47,731 nucleotides of DNA from a virus. The notes beneath the pieces are model-generated. The model was not told the origin of the DNA. It saw only the letters and a list, made by a program, of their open reading frames with translations, and searched no databases. Positions 34,324 to 41,380 of this stretch are shown one piece after another. The position numbers and the translations under genes are program-made. Numbering within the stretch: the stretch's first letter is position 1; every line of letters starts with the position of its first letter. The stretch spans positions 1 through 47,731 of IMG/VR virus record IMGVR_UViG_3300046008_000898. The stretch is one strand, 5' to 3'.

Positions 34324-34497
34324 TCACCCGTTCACTTCTGAAAGCATTGCAGGAGATTGAACCCAGTCGAACAACGGGTAAGCATCATGAATTGAACCGA
34401 AAAAATCTTGTGCAATTTCTCGCGCTTTTTCGATAGTTGAAGCATCAACACGGATGGGTTGTTGTGCTGGGTGAATTTGAACTGCGAATTTTTTCAT
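34324..34497 (-). CDS. first gene of the leftward early operon, unknown
   Basis: 57 residues: MKKFAVQIHPAQQPIRVDAS then TIEKAREIAQDFFGS. A short beta strand and helix give it the look of a small alpha/beta protein. Its start lies just after a structured leader (34502-34595) in which the GGGGA ribosome site is paired. This suggests controlled translation. No family recognised. Confidence 0.5.
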   Translation of the reverse strand: MKKFAVQIHPAQQPIRVDASTIEKAREIAQDFFGSIHDAYPLFDWVQSPAMLSEVNG

Positions 34498-34501
34498 TGC
34501 G

Positions 34502-34595
34502 ATTCCCCGATTAAAAACGAAAAGTCCCAGCGCAATGACAAGTGTGATGAATTTACGCTGGGTGTTTTACGCCTGCAAGTTTGCAAGTCGGGGGA
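34502..34595 (-). promoter_or_regulatory. structured 5' leader that may hide the ribosome binding site
   Basis: On the minus strand, TCCCCCGA (34595-34588) pairs with TCGGGGA (34510-34504). The latter holds the GGGGA ribosome site of the gene starting at 34497. Inside is a second 7-bp stem, CCCAGCG/CGCTGGG (34556-34562 with 34526-34532), plus a direct repeat of CTTGCA. The fold looks like a cis-regulatory RNA or attenuator. Pairing is by eye only. Confidence 0.45.
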
Positions 34596-34600
34596 TAGAT

Positions 34601-34629
34601 TACATAAATTTATATAATTAGTCTACAAA
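34601..34629 (-). promoter_or_regulatory. leftward early promoter with operator half-site
   Basis: On the minus strand TTGTAG (34629-34624), a 17-base spacer, then TATGTA (34606-34601). The -35 overlaps TTTGTAGA (34629-34622), the same half-site found twice in the palindromic operator at 35164, so the phage repressor probably controls it. Confidence 0.5.
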
Positions 34630-34650
34630 AATATAGATAACAAAAGGCAA

Positions 34651-34676
34651 TAAAAAACCCACGTCTTAGGTGGGTT
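34651..34676 (-). terminator. terminator of the repressor gene
   Basis: AACCCAC/GTGGGTT stem (34656-34662 with 34670-34676), followed on the minus strand by TTTTTTA. It ends the repressor transcript before the leftward early promoter. Confidence 0.82.
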
Positions 34677-34700
34677 TAGTTAATTTCATTAGAAATTTAT

Positions 34701-35102
34701 TTAGGCGTGCTTTAACTGATTACCAGCATTGCTTGCGCTGAATTTATCAGCCATTGACTGTAAAAACGAAACATCATCAACTGTAATTTGATTTGATTTG
34801 TATTTCTCAAGTGTATCTTCAACAAATGCTCTGACTTTAGGATTTATCTTTTGCCATTCTGCAAAATCAATTACTGGCGGTGCTTGTTTATCACGCGCTT
34901 TCATCTCTCCTTCACCTGTTGCAAGCCATTCAGCATCAACGCCTAATATATCAGCAATTTGCGGTGTATAACCTGAGCGAATTCCTTTTTTGCATAAGTG
35001 TTGAATACTTGTTTGAGAGATTCCAACTGCTTTTGCTAATTTACTTTGGTTATATCCTGCGTTGCTAATCGCCATTTCTAACCGTTCACCGTATGTATTC
35101 AT
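34701..35102 (-). CDS. short cI-type phage repressor (XRE HTH, no peptidase domain)
   Basis: 133 residues from ATG 35102, with GGAGA upstream. A longer open frame reaches into the operator and is not used. XRE HTH at about 5-60 (YNQSKLAKAVGISQTSIQHL, then CKKG...), then DILGVDAEWLATGEGE, typical of phage repressors. The C-terminal region (about 75-133) is short and helical. No S24/LexA Ser-Lys cleavage domain is present, so SOS cleavage is unlikely and antirepressor control is favoured. Confidence 0.85.
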   Translation of the reverse strand: MNTYGERLEMAISNAGYNQSKLAKAVGISQTSIQHLCKKGIRSGYTPQIADILGVDAEWLATGEGEMKARDKQAPPVIDFAEWQKINPKVRAFVEDTLEKYKSNQITVDDVSFLQSMADKFSASNAGNQLKHA

Positions 35103-35141
35103 ACTAAATTCTCCAGTAAAAAATAATGCTTTCAACGCTGA

Positions 35142-35171
35142 TTTATACAGCAATAAACAATACATCTACAA
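35142..35171 (-). promoter_or_regulatory. repressor promoter overlapping the operator
   Basis: On the minus strand TTGTAG (35171-35166, inside the palindrome), 18 bases, then TATAAA (35147-35142). Repressor bound to the palindrome would cover this -35, so autoregulation is likely. Confidence 0.5.
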
Positions 35172-35185
35172 ATATATTTGTAGAT
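35164..35185. promoter_or_regulatory. palindromic operator between repressor and cro
   Basis: A perfect 22-bp palindrome with half-site ATCTACAAATA. Further half-sites TTTGTAGA lie at 35233-35240 (next to the cro -10) and at 34622-34629 on the minus strand. This is the probable repressor/Cro operator. Confidence 0.8.
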
Positions 35186-35213
35186 AATAAACAAAGCGTT
35201 ACCTATTTTTATT

Positions 35214-35242
35214 TTGAATTATTATTTATTTTTTTGTAGAAT
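35214..35242 (+). promoter_or_regulatory. rightward early promoter (cro)
   Basis: TTGAAT (35214-35219), 17-base spacer, TAGAAT (35237-35242). The TTTGTAGA half-site overlaps the -10 box. Cro starts 26 bases downstream. Confidence 0.72.
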
Positions 35243-35267
35243 CGCCGCACTTTGTTATAGAGGCGAT

Positions 35268-35474
35268 ATGAAAGCGATAAATGTATTTGTTAATCACCCA
35301 ATCATAAACGGAAATCAATCAAAGGCGGCGCGAGTTCTTGGAACTAAGCAAGCAAACGTTCATTTTTGGTTGAATCACAAAAAGGGAACAGATATGCCTC
35401 TAAGTCTTCTTCCAAAAGCGGCAGAAGCATTAGGAATGAAACCGTCTGAATTTATTGCACAGGTTTTTGAGTAG
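35268..35474 (+). CDS. Cro-type regulator, YdaS family
   Basis: 68 residues from ATG 35268, preceded by AGAGGCG. YdaS/Cro HTH: NQSKAARVLGTKQANVHFWL, then DMPLSLLPKAAEALGMKPSE. Divergent to the short repressor across the palindrome, as cro is to cI. It would repress the repressor gene and favour lytic growth. Confidence 0.82.
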   Translation: MKAINVFVNHPIINGNQSKAARVLGTKQANVHFWLNHKKGTDMPLSLLPKAAEALGMKPSEFIAQVFE

Positions 35475-35482
35475 GAGTTGAA

Positions 35483-35767
35483 GTGGTGACATTACCAGCA
35501 AGTTTTGTAAAAGCATCGTGGAGAAACACCACACGCTATAACGTAGAAGATGACACTATCGGCGTGGGCTTTAACTTAGATGACGGTAATGTCATTCGCC
35601 TTTCGCTCAATTACGAAAGTGCAAACCATTTGGCTGAAACGCTTATGGAGTGCCTAGTATTGTCCAATCCGAAATATCGTCAGAGATTCCAAGAGTGGAT
35701 GTGTCATAGCATTCAGGTGTGCCAATGTGACCACCAGCCAAATCATCAGCCGCCTGTTGCGGAGTGA
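35483..35767 (+). CDS. hypothetical early protein after cro
   Basis: 94 residues from GTG 35483, after GTAGGAG. The body (NTTRYNVEDDTIGVGFNLDD, then GNVIRLSLNYESANHLAETL) looks like a compact beta-alpha protein. In position it corresponds to cII-like slots, but no cII HTH is visible. Its last 42 codons overlap a minus-strand gene, so the C terminus is less certain. Confidence 0.55.
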   Translation: MVTLPASFVKASWRNTTRYNVEDDTIGVGFNLDDGNVIRLSLNYESANHLAETLMECLVLSNPKYRQRFQEWMCHSIQVCQCDHQPNHQPPVAE

Positions 35768-35885
35768 TGTAATGGTCAATCGCGTCACCATTTAATAAGA
35801 CGTGCCAACGGTTATTTGATGTTCGGTATTCGATGATGAACGTACCGATTTTGGTTTTGTAAGCGAATTTGGTTTGTTCATTCAT
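35643..35885 (-). CDS. small conserved protein of bacterial/phage origin, unknown function
   Basis: 80 residues. The pattern WHVLLNGDAIDHYITPQQAA followed by DDLAGGHIGTP and SDDISDWTIL recalls small conserved proteins in gammaproteobacteria with 'W..L..N...G.Y.SP..AADD...G.TG'. Start at ATG 35885. It converges on and overlaps the plus gene at 35483 by 125 bp. Function not known. Confidence 0.6.
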   Translation of the reverse strand: MNEQTKFAYKTKIGTFIIEYRTSNNRWHVLLNGDAIDHYITPQQAADDLAGGHIGTPECYDTSTLGISDDISDWTILGTP

Positions 35886-35975
35886 GTGGATCTTCTCTGT
35901 TTAATTTGTGATTTGTTTGAAATGACATTTTATCACTGAAAATCCACATGAATGGATAACGATTAAACGCACGCT

Positions 35976-36005
35976 GGCAGACCGTGTGGTTTCGATAAGT
36001 CTGCC
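35976..36005 (+). promoter_or_regulatory. hairpin in the leader of the primase gene
   Basis: GGCAGAC (35976-35982) pairs with GTCTGCC (35999-36005). Further on, CCGCCT (36004-36009) can pair with AGGCGG before a long T run, possibly a partial terminator ahead of the primase start at 36085. The 199-base gap holds no supported gene; the minus-strand frame over it looks like a shadow. Confidence 0.35.
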
Positions 36006-36084
36006 GCCTCGTTGGGTTTAAATTTTTGCCGCTTTGTTTTCTCATCCAATTCTTCAAGGCGGTTTTTTTTTTAACTGGTAAATC

Positions 36085-38475
36085 ATGAAAAACATACAAG
36101 ACGTAATCAATCAGCTTCAATCCAATCATTTACGGATTGAAAACCCCATCATCGACGGAAGAATTCACCGTTGTCTAACTGACATCGACAAAAAGAAAGA
36201 CCGTGGCTGGTATGTGCTTTATGAATTGCGTTGTGATAATGGCGATATTCTTATCACGGGTTCATGCGGTTACTGGCAGGGCAATGAAAACAACGAGTTA
36301 AAAATCGAATTAACAGGTCATGAAGTCAGCAAAGCGGAACAAAAGTTAATCAAACAAAAACAAGCTGAAACCAAAAAACAACAAGACGCTGAAACGAAAG
36401 CACGTCATGAAAAGGCTGCCGCTGAATGTGAAGTGATTTGGAACAACGCCAAACCACACGGCGACAACGATTATTTTCAAGCAAAGCAAATTCAAGCACA
36501 CGGTTTGCGATTCACAGACGAAGGCGCGGCATTAGTTCCCATGTGTGATGTAGCGGGACGGATTCGCAGTCTGCAATACATTTACGATTCACACAGCGAT
36601 TTCGTTAAACAAAAAAAGCGCAACAAAGATTTTCATTACGGTGGCGGCAAAAAAGGCTTTCACCACCTCATCGGCGGCATACCCACAACAGTCTTGTTGG
36701 TAGCAGAAGGCTACGCGACAGCCGCCACTTTGCACGAAGCGACAAATTTACCTGTTGCCGTGTGTTTTGACGCTGGCAACATTGCACCCGTTGTCGAAGC
36801 GTTCCGCAAACGTTATTGGAACAAAATCAACATTCTGATTTGTGCCGATAACGACGATTTGGCTAACTGCATGGAATGCAAAGCCGTCATCAACCTGTCA
36901 GAACATCAAACTACCTGCCCGTCATGCGGCAAGGCGCATAAACGCACCAATTCAGGCGTGAAATCAGCAAATGACGCGGCATTTTTACACAATGCCGCCG
37001 TGATTATTCCCGAATTCCCAAACAAAATTGACCGATTTAATCAATTTTTGAACAACAAAACAAAGTTCAGCGACTTCAATGATTTGTCGATGTTGCACGG
37101 CTTACATACCATTCGCACGCAAATTGACATTTTTTTGGAGCAAAAGAAGTGGAAGTTAAAAAATGAACTGCAAGCCTATGACAAACAGGGCGAAATCAAG
37201 TTAATTGATACCGCCGAAGAAGGGGTAAATCGTTTTGCATTCATTTACGGCACAGACGATACCTTTGATTTTTACGAAAAAAAAGTCATTCCGTTTAAAA
37301 CCGTGGGGCATTTGTTCAAGTCCCGCGACATTTACAAAATGTTTAATGACCACCATCAAAAGCGGGTGTTGCGTCCTGAAAATATCGGCTTTGACCCAAC
37401 GGGATTAGATAAAAAAATCATAGGGAATTTATTTGACGGCTTGGAAACGCAGCCCATTCACGGCAAATGCGAGGCGATTTTAGATTTGCTGATGCACTTA
37501 TGCGGCGGTATGACAGTAGACGGCGTGAAGGATTACAAGTGGATTTTAAAATGGCTGGCTTACCCACTGCAAAACGTGGGCGCAAAAATGCGAACGGCGT
37601 TGATTATTCACGGCTTGCAAGGCATTGGTAAGAATCTGTTTTTTGATTTGATTCTTAAAATGTATGGCAAATACGGGGCAATTATCGGACAGGAACAGCT
37701 TGAATCACCGTTTAATTCATGGGCTAGTCACAAACTGTTTTTAGTGGCGAATGAAGTTGCGCCAAGTAATGAAAAATATCACTCCAAAAACAAGCTCAAG
37801 GCGTTAATTACCGAAGATTCCCTCATGATTCGCTCGCTTTATGTGAACCCATATAGCGAAAGCAATCACATGAACATCGTTTTTTTATCAAACGATTTAA
37901 TGCCTGTGGTGATTGAAGATGACGACAGACGGCACATGGTGATTTGGTGTGGTGAAAAACCTGACCTTGATTTTTTCGAGGATGTTTATGCTGAAATTAA
38001 CAACGGTGGTGTGGAAGCCTTATTGAGTTATTTAACTTACGAGGTGGATTGCACAGGCTTTAATGAACACACCAAACCACTCCTAAATCATGCCAAAAAA
38101 CAACTGGTCAATTTGTGCTTAGACAATGCGTCACTCTTTTTTCAAGAATGGTCACACGAAGAAATTGAAGGCTTGGAATTCGTACCAATTCCTACTCAAA
38201 AACTTTATGAATTGTATCGTGCTTGGTGTAGTTCAAATGGCGTTAAAGCGGCATCGAAAAAGATTTTAATGGCGGTTTTACAGGCTAAAAACAAATGTTA
38301 TTCAGACCGTGCGCGGGTAATTGCTGATTTTGCAAATAGTCAAAACCCGATTTCTGTGACATTTCACGACACTATGCGAAAAATGCCCGAAGGAATGTCG
38401 CAAGGAATTTGGTTAGGTGACTGTCTTAAAAAATGCAATGACGCTATGTCGCGTCTAACTACACGGAATTTATAG
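36085..38475 (+). CDS. primase-helicase with Toprim and DUF5906-type ATPase domains
   Basis: 796 residues. Toprim-like domain at about 195-300 (TVLLVAEGYATAATLHEATN; NILICADNDD). A CxxC...CxxC zinc finger (CMEC...CPSC) sits just after the acidic Toprim motif. The helicase domain at about 500-650 has Walker A GLQGIGKN near 509, HKLFLVANEV, and IVFLSNDLMPVVIEDDDRR, typical of DUF5906/D5-like phage helicases. The C-terminal part (about 690-770) is helical. It would synthesise primers and unwind DNA. Confidence 0.85.
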   Translation: MKNIQDVINQLQSNHLRIENPIIDGRIHRCLTDIDKKKDRGWYVLYELRCDNGDILITGSCGYWQGNENNELKIELTGHEVSKAEQKLIKQKQAETKKQQDAETKARHEKAAAECEVIWNNAKPHGDNDYFQAKQIQAHGLRFTDEGAALVPMCDVAGRIRSLQYIYDSHSDFVKQKKRNKDFHYGGGKKGFHHLIGGIPTTVLLVAEGYATAATLHEATNLPVAVCFDAGNIAPVVEAFRKRYWNKINILICADNDDLANCMECKAVINLSEHQTTCPSCGKAHKRTNSGVKSANDAAFLHNAAVIIPEFPNKIDRFNQFLNNKTKFSDFNDLSMLHGLHTIRTQIDIFLEQKKWKLKNELQAYDKQGEIKLIDTAEEGVNRFAFIYGTDDTFDFYEKKVIPFKTVGHLFKSRDIYKMFNDHHQKRVLRPENIGFDPTGLDKKIIGNLFDGLETQPIHGKCEAILDLLMHLCGGMTVDGVKDYKWILKWLAYPLQNVGAKMRTALIIHGLQGIGKNLFFDLILKMYGKYGAIIGQEQLESPFNSWASHKLFLVANEVAPSNEKYHSKNKLKALITEDSLMIRSLYVNPYSESNHMNIVFLSNDLMPVVIEDDDRRHMVIWCGEKPDLDFFEDVYAEINNGGVEALLSYLTYEVDCTGFNEHTKPLLNHAKKQLVNLCLDNASLFFQEWSHEEIEGLEFVPIPTQKLYELYRAWCSSNGVKAASKKILMAVLQAKNKCYSDRARVIADFANSQNPISVTFHDTMRKMPEGMSQGIWLGDCLKKCNDAMSRLTTRNL

Positions 38476-38488
38476 GTTTTTAAATGTA

Positions 38489-38576
38489 AATGTGCCGAAT
38501 GTGTCAAGTGTCGTAAGTTTGCCTCGCGTATGCGTATGCGCGAATACATAACAACACTCGGCACATTTGACACATT
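38489..38576. other. iteron-like cluster of four AATGTGYCRA sites
   Basis: AATGTGCCGA (38489-38498) and AATGTGTCAA (38498-38507) on the plus strand, and their inverses TCGGCACATT (38558-38567) and TTGACACATT (38567-38576). Both pairs have a 9-bp period. They flank a central segment with two GTATGCG copies. The order A-B...A'-B' does not fit one hairpin and suggests protein binding. Candidate origin, cos-adjacent site or operator of the HTH gene at 38622. Confidence 0.55.
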
Positions 38577-38621
38577 ACCTATTATTCATTTGTTTTTAAA
38601 AGAAAAAAAGATGAGGTTTTT

Positions 38622-39578
38622 ATGAATTACAAAGATTTGGCTACGGAAATTAAAAGGGCAGCAAAAGCAAAAGGAGTTTTTATTGCTGAATTGGCAAGGC
38701 TAACGGATTGCGGTGAAAACTTGGTAACGGATTGGGAAAATGGATTTAAACCTACGCACAACAAAACAGTTAAAGCACTGTTCAAAATTGTAAATCACCT
38801 AAAAATAAACACTGATAATTTTGCTGATTTTGAAACTATAGGCGGAAGAATCGAAGCGTTTAGAGTAAAAAAACAACTAACTATTAGCGAACTCGCTGAA
38901 CTAACAAATCTATCAACGATGTCAATAGGAAATTTTGAGAAAAACAATAGAAAACCAAGCGCAGAATCATTAACCGCTCTTTGCAATGCGCTAAAAGTTA
39001 TGCCAACTGACATTATGTTTGCCGAAAAGAAAACCACCGCACCAATCCGCAACGGTTTAGTTGATTTGCCAAAAAAACTAAACACAAATCAATCTGACGT
39101 TAAAACCATGTCATCAATCGAACTCGTGAAAATCATTAACGACATGAGAGAGGATGGTGTGGCGGAATTACGCCATGACCATTTCATGACAAAAGTAGAA
39201 AAAGTGCTTGGAGCAGATGCCCCAAAATTTCGGGGCATCTATTTAGACGCTTACAAACGCGAAAAACCCTGCTACGACCTACCAAAACGTGAAGCGCATT
39301 TAATGGTTATGTCCGAAAACTACAAAGTTCAAGCGGCTGTTTATGACCGAATGGTTGAACTTGAAGGAAAAATCGAAAATCAACAAATTCAAAATCAAGA
39401 AATTGACCTTCTTTCGCCTGAAGTTTTTGCATACGGAAAAAAATGCAAAGAAATGTTCTCAGGAATTTTAAAACTAAGAGGTTTTGAGTACCAAAATAGA
39501 GTTGATAAAGCGATTTTTAACAAATTTGGAATTGAAGCCTACACGCACAAACAGACACAGCTTCGTTTAGTTAAATAA
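38622..39578 (+). CDS. double XRE-HTH regulator fused to Rha-like domain
   Basis: 318 residues. HTH 1 at about 15-50 (FIAELARLTDCGENLVTDWE), HTH 2 at about 75-130 (LTISELAELTNLSTMSIGNF; ENNRKPSAESLTALC-like). From about 165 there is a Rha-type phage regulatory domain (MSSIELVKIINDMREDG; YKREKPCYDLPKREAHLMVM). The C-terminal helical part (about 255-318) resembles phage antirepressor ends. It thus joins repressor-like DNA binding to an antirepressor-like module. GAGG precedes the ATG. Confidence 0.7.
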   Translation: MNYKDLATEIKRAAKAKGVFIAELARLTDCGENLVTDWENGFKPTHNKTVKALFKIVNHLKINTDNFADFETIGGRIEAFRVKKQLTISELAELTNLSTMSIGNFEKNNRKPSAESLTALCNALKVMPTDIMFAEKKTTAPIRNGLVDLPKKLNTNQSDVKTMSSIELVKIINDMREDGVAELRHDHFMTKVEKVLGADAPKFRGIYLDAYKREKPCYDLPKREAHLMVMSENYKVQAAVYDRMVELEGKIENQQIQNQEIDLLSPEVFAYGKKCKEMFSGILKLRGFEYQNRVDKAIFNKFGIEAYTHKQTQLRLVK

Positions 39579-39590
39579 GCATCACAAAAC

Positions 39591-39617
39591 GCTTTGCCCC
39601 ACTCCCACGGGGCGAGC
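39591..39617. other. GC-rich hairpin before the terminase genes
   Basis: GCTTTGCCCC (39591-39600) faces GGGGCGAGC (39609-39617), with GCCCC/GGGGC paired. It stands out in AT-rich DNA, shortly before terS. It might be a terminator of the regulator gene or part of a packaging site. No T run follows. Confidence 0.35.
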
Positions 39618-39639
39618 TTCTAAACAAGGGGGAAGGGGA

Positions 39640-39957
39640 ATGGATATAACACCAGCACTTTTTGAATATGGCGAAACAATGATGAAAGCCTGTCAAAACG
39701 GATTTGAACTTAAACGTTTTATTGGGTTTTCGTTAATTGAAACGGCAACAGGTTGTGATTTGTATTTTGAAAACTTGAATGACGTGAATCACTACCTTGA
39801 TGCGTGTGATTTGAATGAAGTGGAATTGAGAAAGCATTATGGCTTTGTTACGGACAGTGAAATTGATGGTGAATTTGACCAAAAACGCGCTGCAATCGAA
39901 CAAAAAATAAATCAAGGCGCACGTTTAACTACTACTCTCAAATTGCACAATGACTGA
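39640..39957 (+). CDS. hypothetical protein upstream of terS
   Basis: 105 residues. FIGFSLIETATGCDLYFENL, then an acidic helical C terminus (EIDGEFDQKRAAIEQKINQG). Preceded by GGGGGAAGGGG and overlapping terS at 39950. No family recognised. It may belong to the packaging operon. Confidence 0.55.
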   Translation: MDITPALFEYGETMMKACQNGFELKRFIGFSLIETATGCDLYFENLNDVNHYLDACDLNEVELRKHYGFVTDSEIDGEFDQKRAAIEQKINQGARLTTTLKLHND

Positions 39958-40525
39958 AAAAAACATCGGTACACAACGCGAATTCGCAAAGTTAATGGGC
40001 GTAACAGACGTTCAAGCTCACAATTGGGCGCGTGACGGTAAATTAGTTCTCGAAAATGGCAACAAAAAGCGCGTTATTTTCGACCAATCAAAAGCCAAAA
40101 TCGCCGAAACGGAAGACTTATCAAAAATCAATGTCAAAGCCCGTCATGCGCGTGAACGTGCTGAAAAATTAGGAAATTCTGAACAACCTGAATCACCGCC
40201 TACCGCGCAAGTGGAACAAATCGAAGGTAAAGCCTCAAGCGTTTATCAAACATCAAAAGCAAAGCGGGAAAAATTCAATGCAGCATTAGTTGAGATTGAA
40301 TACAAAAAAGCAATTGGAGAATTGCTCTATGTTAATGACGTGATACTTACACTTTCACGAGTTGCTACCGATTTACGCAGTCAGCTTGAAACCCTGCCCG
40401 ACCGTTTCGCTACGCAATTTGCCGCTGAATCTGACCCAGCAAAAATCCGCTTGCAAGCCGCTGAAACGATTGAACACTTGCTTGCAGGTTTAGAAAAACA
40501 TTTCAAAAAACTGTCAGAATCATAG
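39950..40525 (+). CDS. terminase small subunit, Nu1-like
   Basis: 191 residues, near lambda Nu1 (181). N-terminal winged HTH (TQREFAKLMGVTDVQAHNWA). A central KASSVYQTSKAKREKFNAAL leads to EIEYKKAIGELLYVNDVILT, typical of Nu1/DUF1441-type terminase small subunits. It binds the cos region and recruits the large subunit. The packaging site is therefore expected nearby, within or just upstream. Confidence 0.8.
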   Translation: MTEKNIGTQREFAKLMGVTDVQAHNWARDGKLVLENGNKKRVIFDQSKAKIAETEDLSKINVKARHARERAEKLGNSEQPESPPTAQVEQIEGKASSVYQTSKAKREKFNAALVEIEYKKAIGELLYVNDVILTLSRVATDLRSQLETLPDRFATQFAAESDPAKIRLQAAETIEHLLAGLEKHFKKLSES

Positions 40526-40546
40526 TTTTTTAAACTGGATTCCGCC

Positions 40547-41380
40547 ATGAATGAAATACAAGTAAAGGTTTGCACGAAATGCAAAATTGAAAGACCAATA
40601 TCAAATTTTGGACTAGATAAACGAATAGAGTTTAAAAGATTATCAAGATGCAAGTCTTGTATGAATGAAGCAAGCAGGATTAGAACAAAAAATAATCCAG
40701 ATTATAGTAAAAATTATTATGAGAAAAACAAAGACAGTGTATTGAAGAAAGCTAAGTCTTATAGAGAGCTTAATGCAGAAAAAATAACCAAGTATAGAAA
40801 AAAACAATGGATTGAAAAAAAAGAAATACTTTCAGAAAAAAACAAAAAATATCGCTTAGAAAACAAAGAAAAAATATCTGAACGAATTAAGGTGTATTGC
40901 AAAATTAACGCATTAAAAATATCTGAGCAAAGAAAAAAGTTTTACCATAAAAATATAGAAAAAATACGAGAAAGTTCAAAGGCATACCTTTTAAAAAATC
41001 GTGAAAAAAAATTAAAATATAACCGCAGATACTACAAAAAAAGAGTTGCTGAGGATTGTTTGTATTCGTTAAAAATTAGAACTAGATGCTTGGTATCTAG
41101 CGCATTACGAAATAAAGGTCATACAAAAAGAGCAACTACTACTCAAATTCTAGGGTGTTCTTACGGAGAACTTAAAGTACACCTTGAAAGTCAATTTTTA
41201 GATGGAATGAGCTGGGAAAATAGAAGTGAATGGCATATTGACCACTTCATCCCATTAGCGTCAGCAAAATCAGAATCTGAAATTTTAAAATTAAATCATT
41301 ACTCAAACCTACGCCCAATGTGGGCAATTGATAACATTCGCAAAGGCGCAAAAATGCCGCATGAACATAATTACAAATGA
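40547..41380 (+). CDS. HNH-type homing endonuclease between terminase subunits
   Basis: 277 residues. An N-terminal zinc finger (VCTKCKIERPISNFG, then CKSCMNE), a long basic repeat region built from KNREKK/ENKEKI-like units (about 45-165), and a C-terminal nuclease core (EWHIDHFIPLASAKSESEIL, then NLRPMWAIDN). Much more AT- and Lys-rich than its neighbours, a sign of separate origin. Its stop overlaps the terL ATG. Free-standing HNH genes often sit beside terminase genes. Confidence 0.85.
   Translation: MNEIQVKVCTKCKIERPISNFGLDKRIEFKRLSRCKSCMNEASRIRTKNNPDYSKNYYEKNKDSVLKKAKSYRELNAEKITKYRKKQWIEKKEILSEKNKKYRLENKEKISERIKVYCKINALKISEQRKKFYHKNIEKIRESSKAYLLKNREKKLKYNRRYYKKRVAEDCLYSLKIRTRCLVSSALRNKGHTKRATTTQILGCSYGELKVHLESQFLDGMSWENRSEWHIDHFIPLASAKSESEILKLNHYSNLRPMWAIDNIRKGAKMPHEHNYK

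Noticed and set aside
35976-36075. Possible tRNA or structured small RNA gene
   Set aside because: One hairpin is clear, but no cloverleaf, no CCA end and no anticodon stem could be formed.
35878-36129. Minus-strand 83-residue frame before the primase
   Set aside because: It covers the leader hairpin and the primase start, has no family pattern, and its composition looks random. Judged a shadow.
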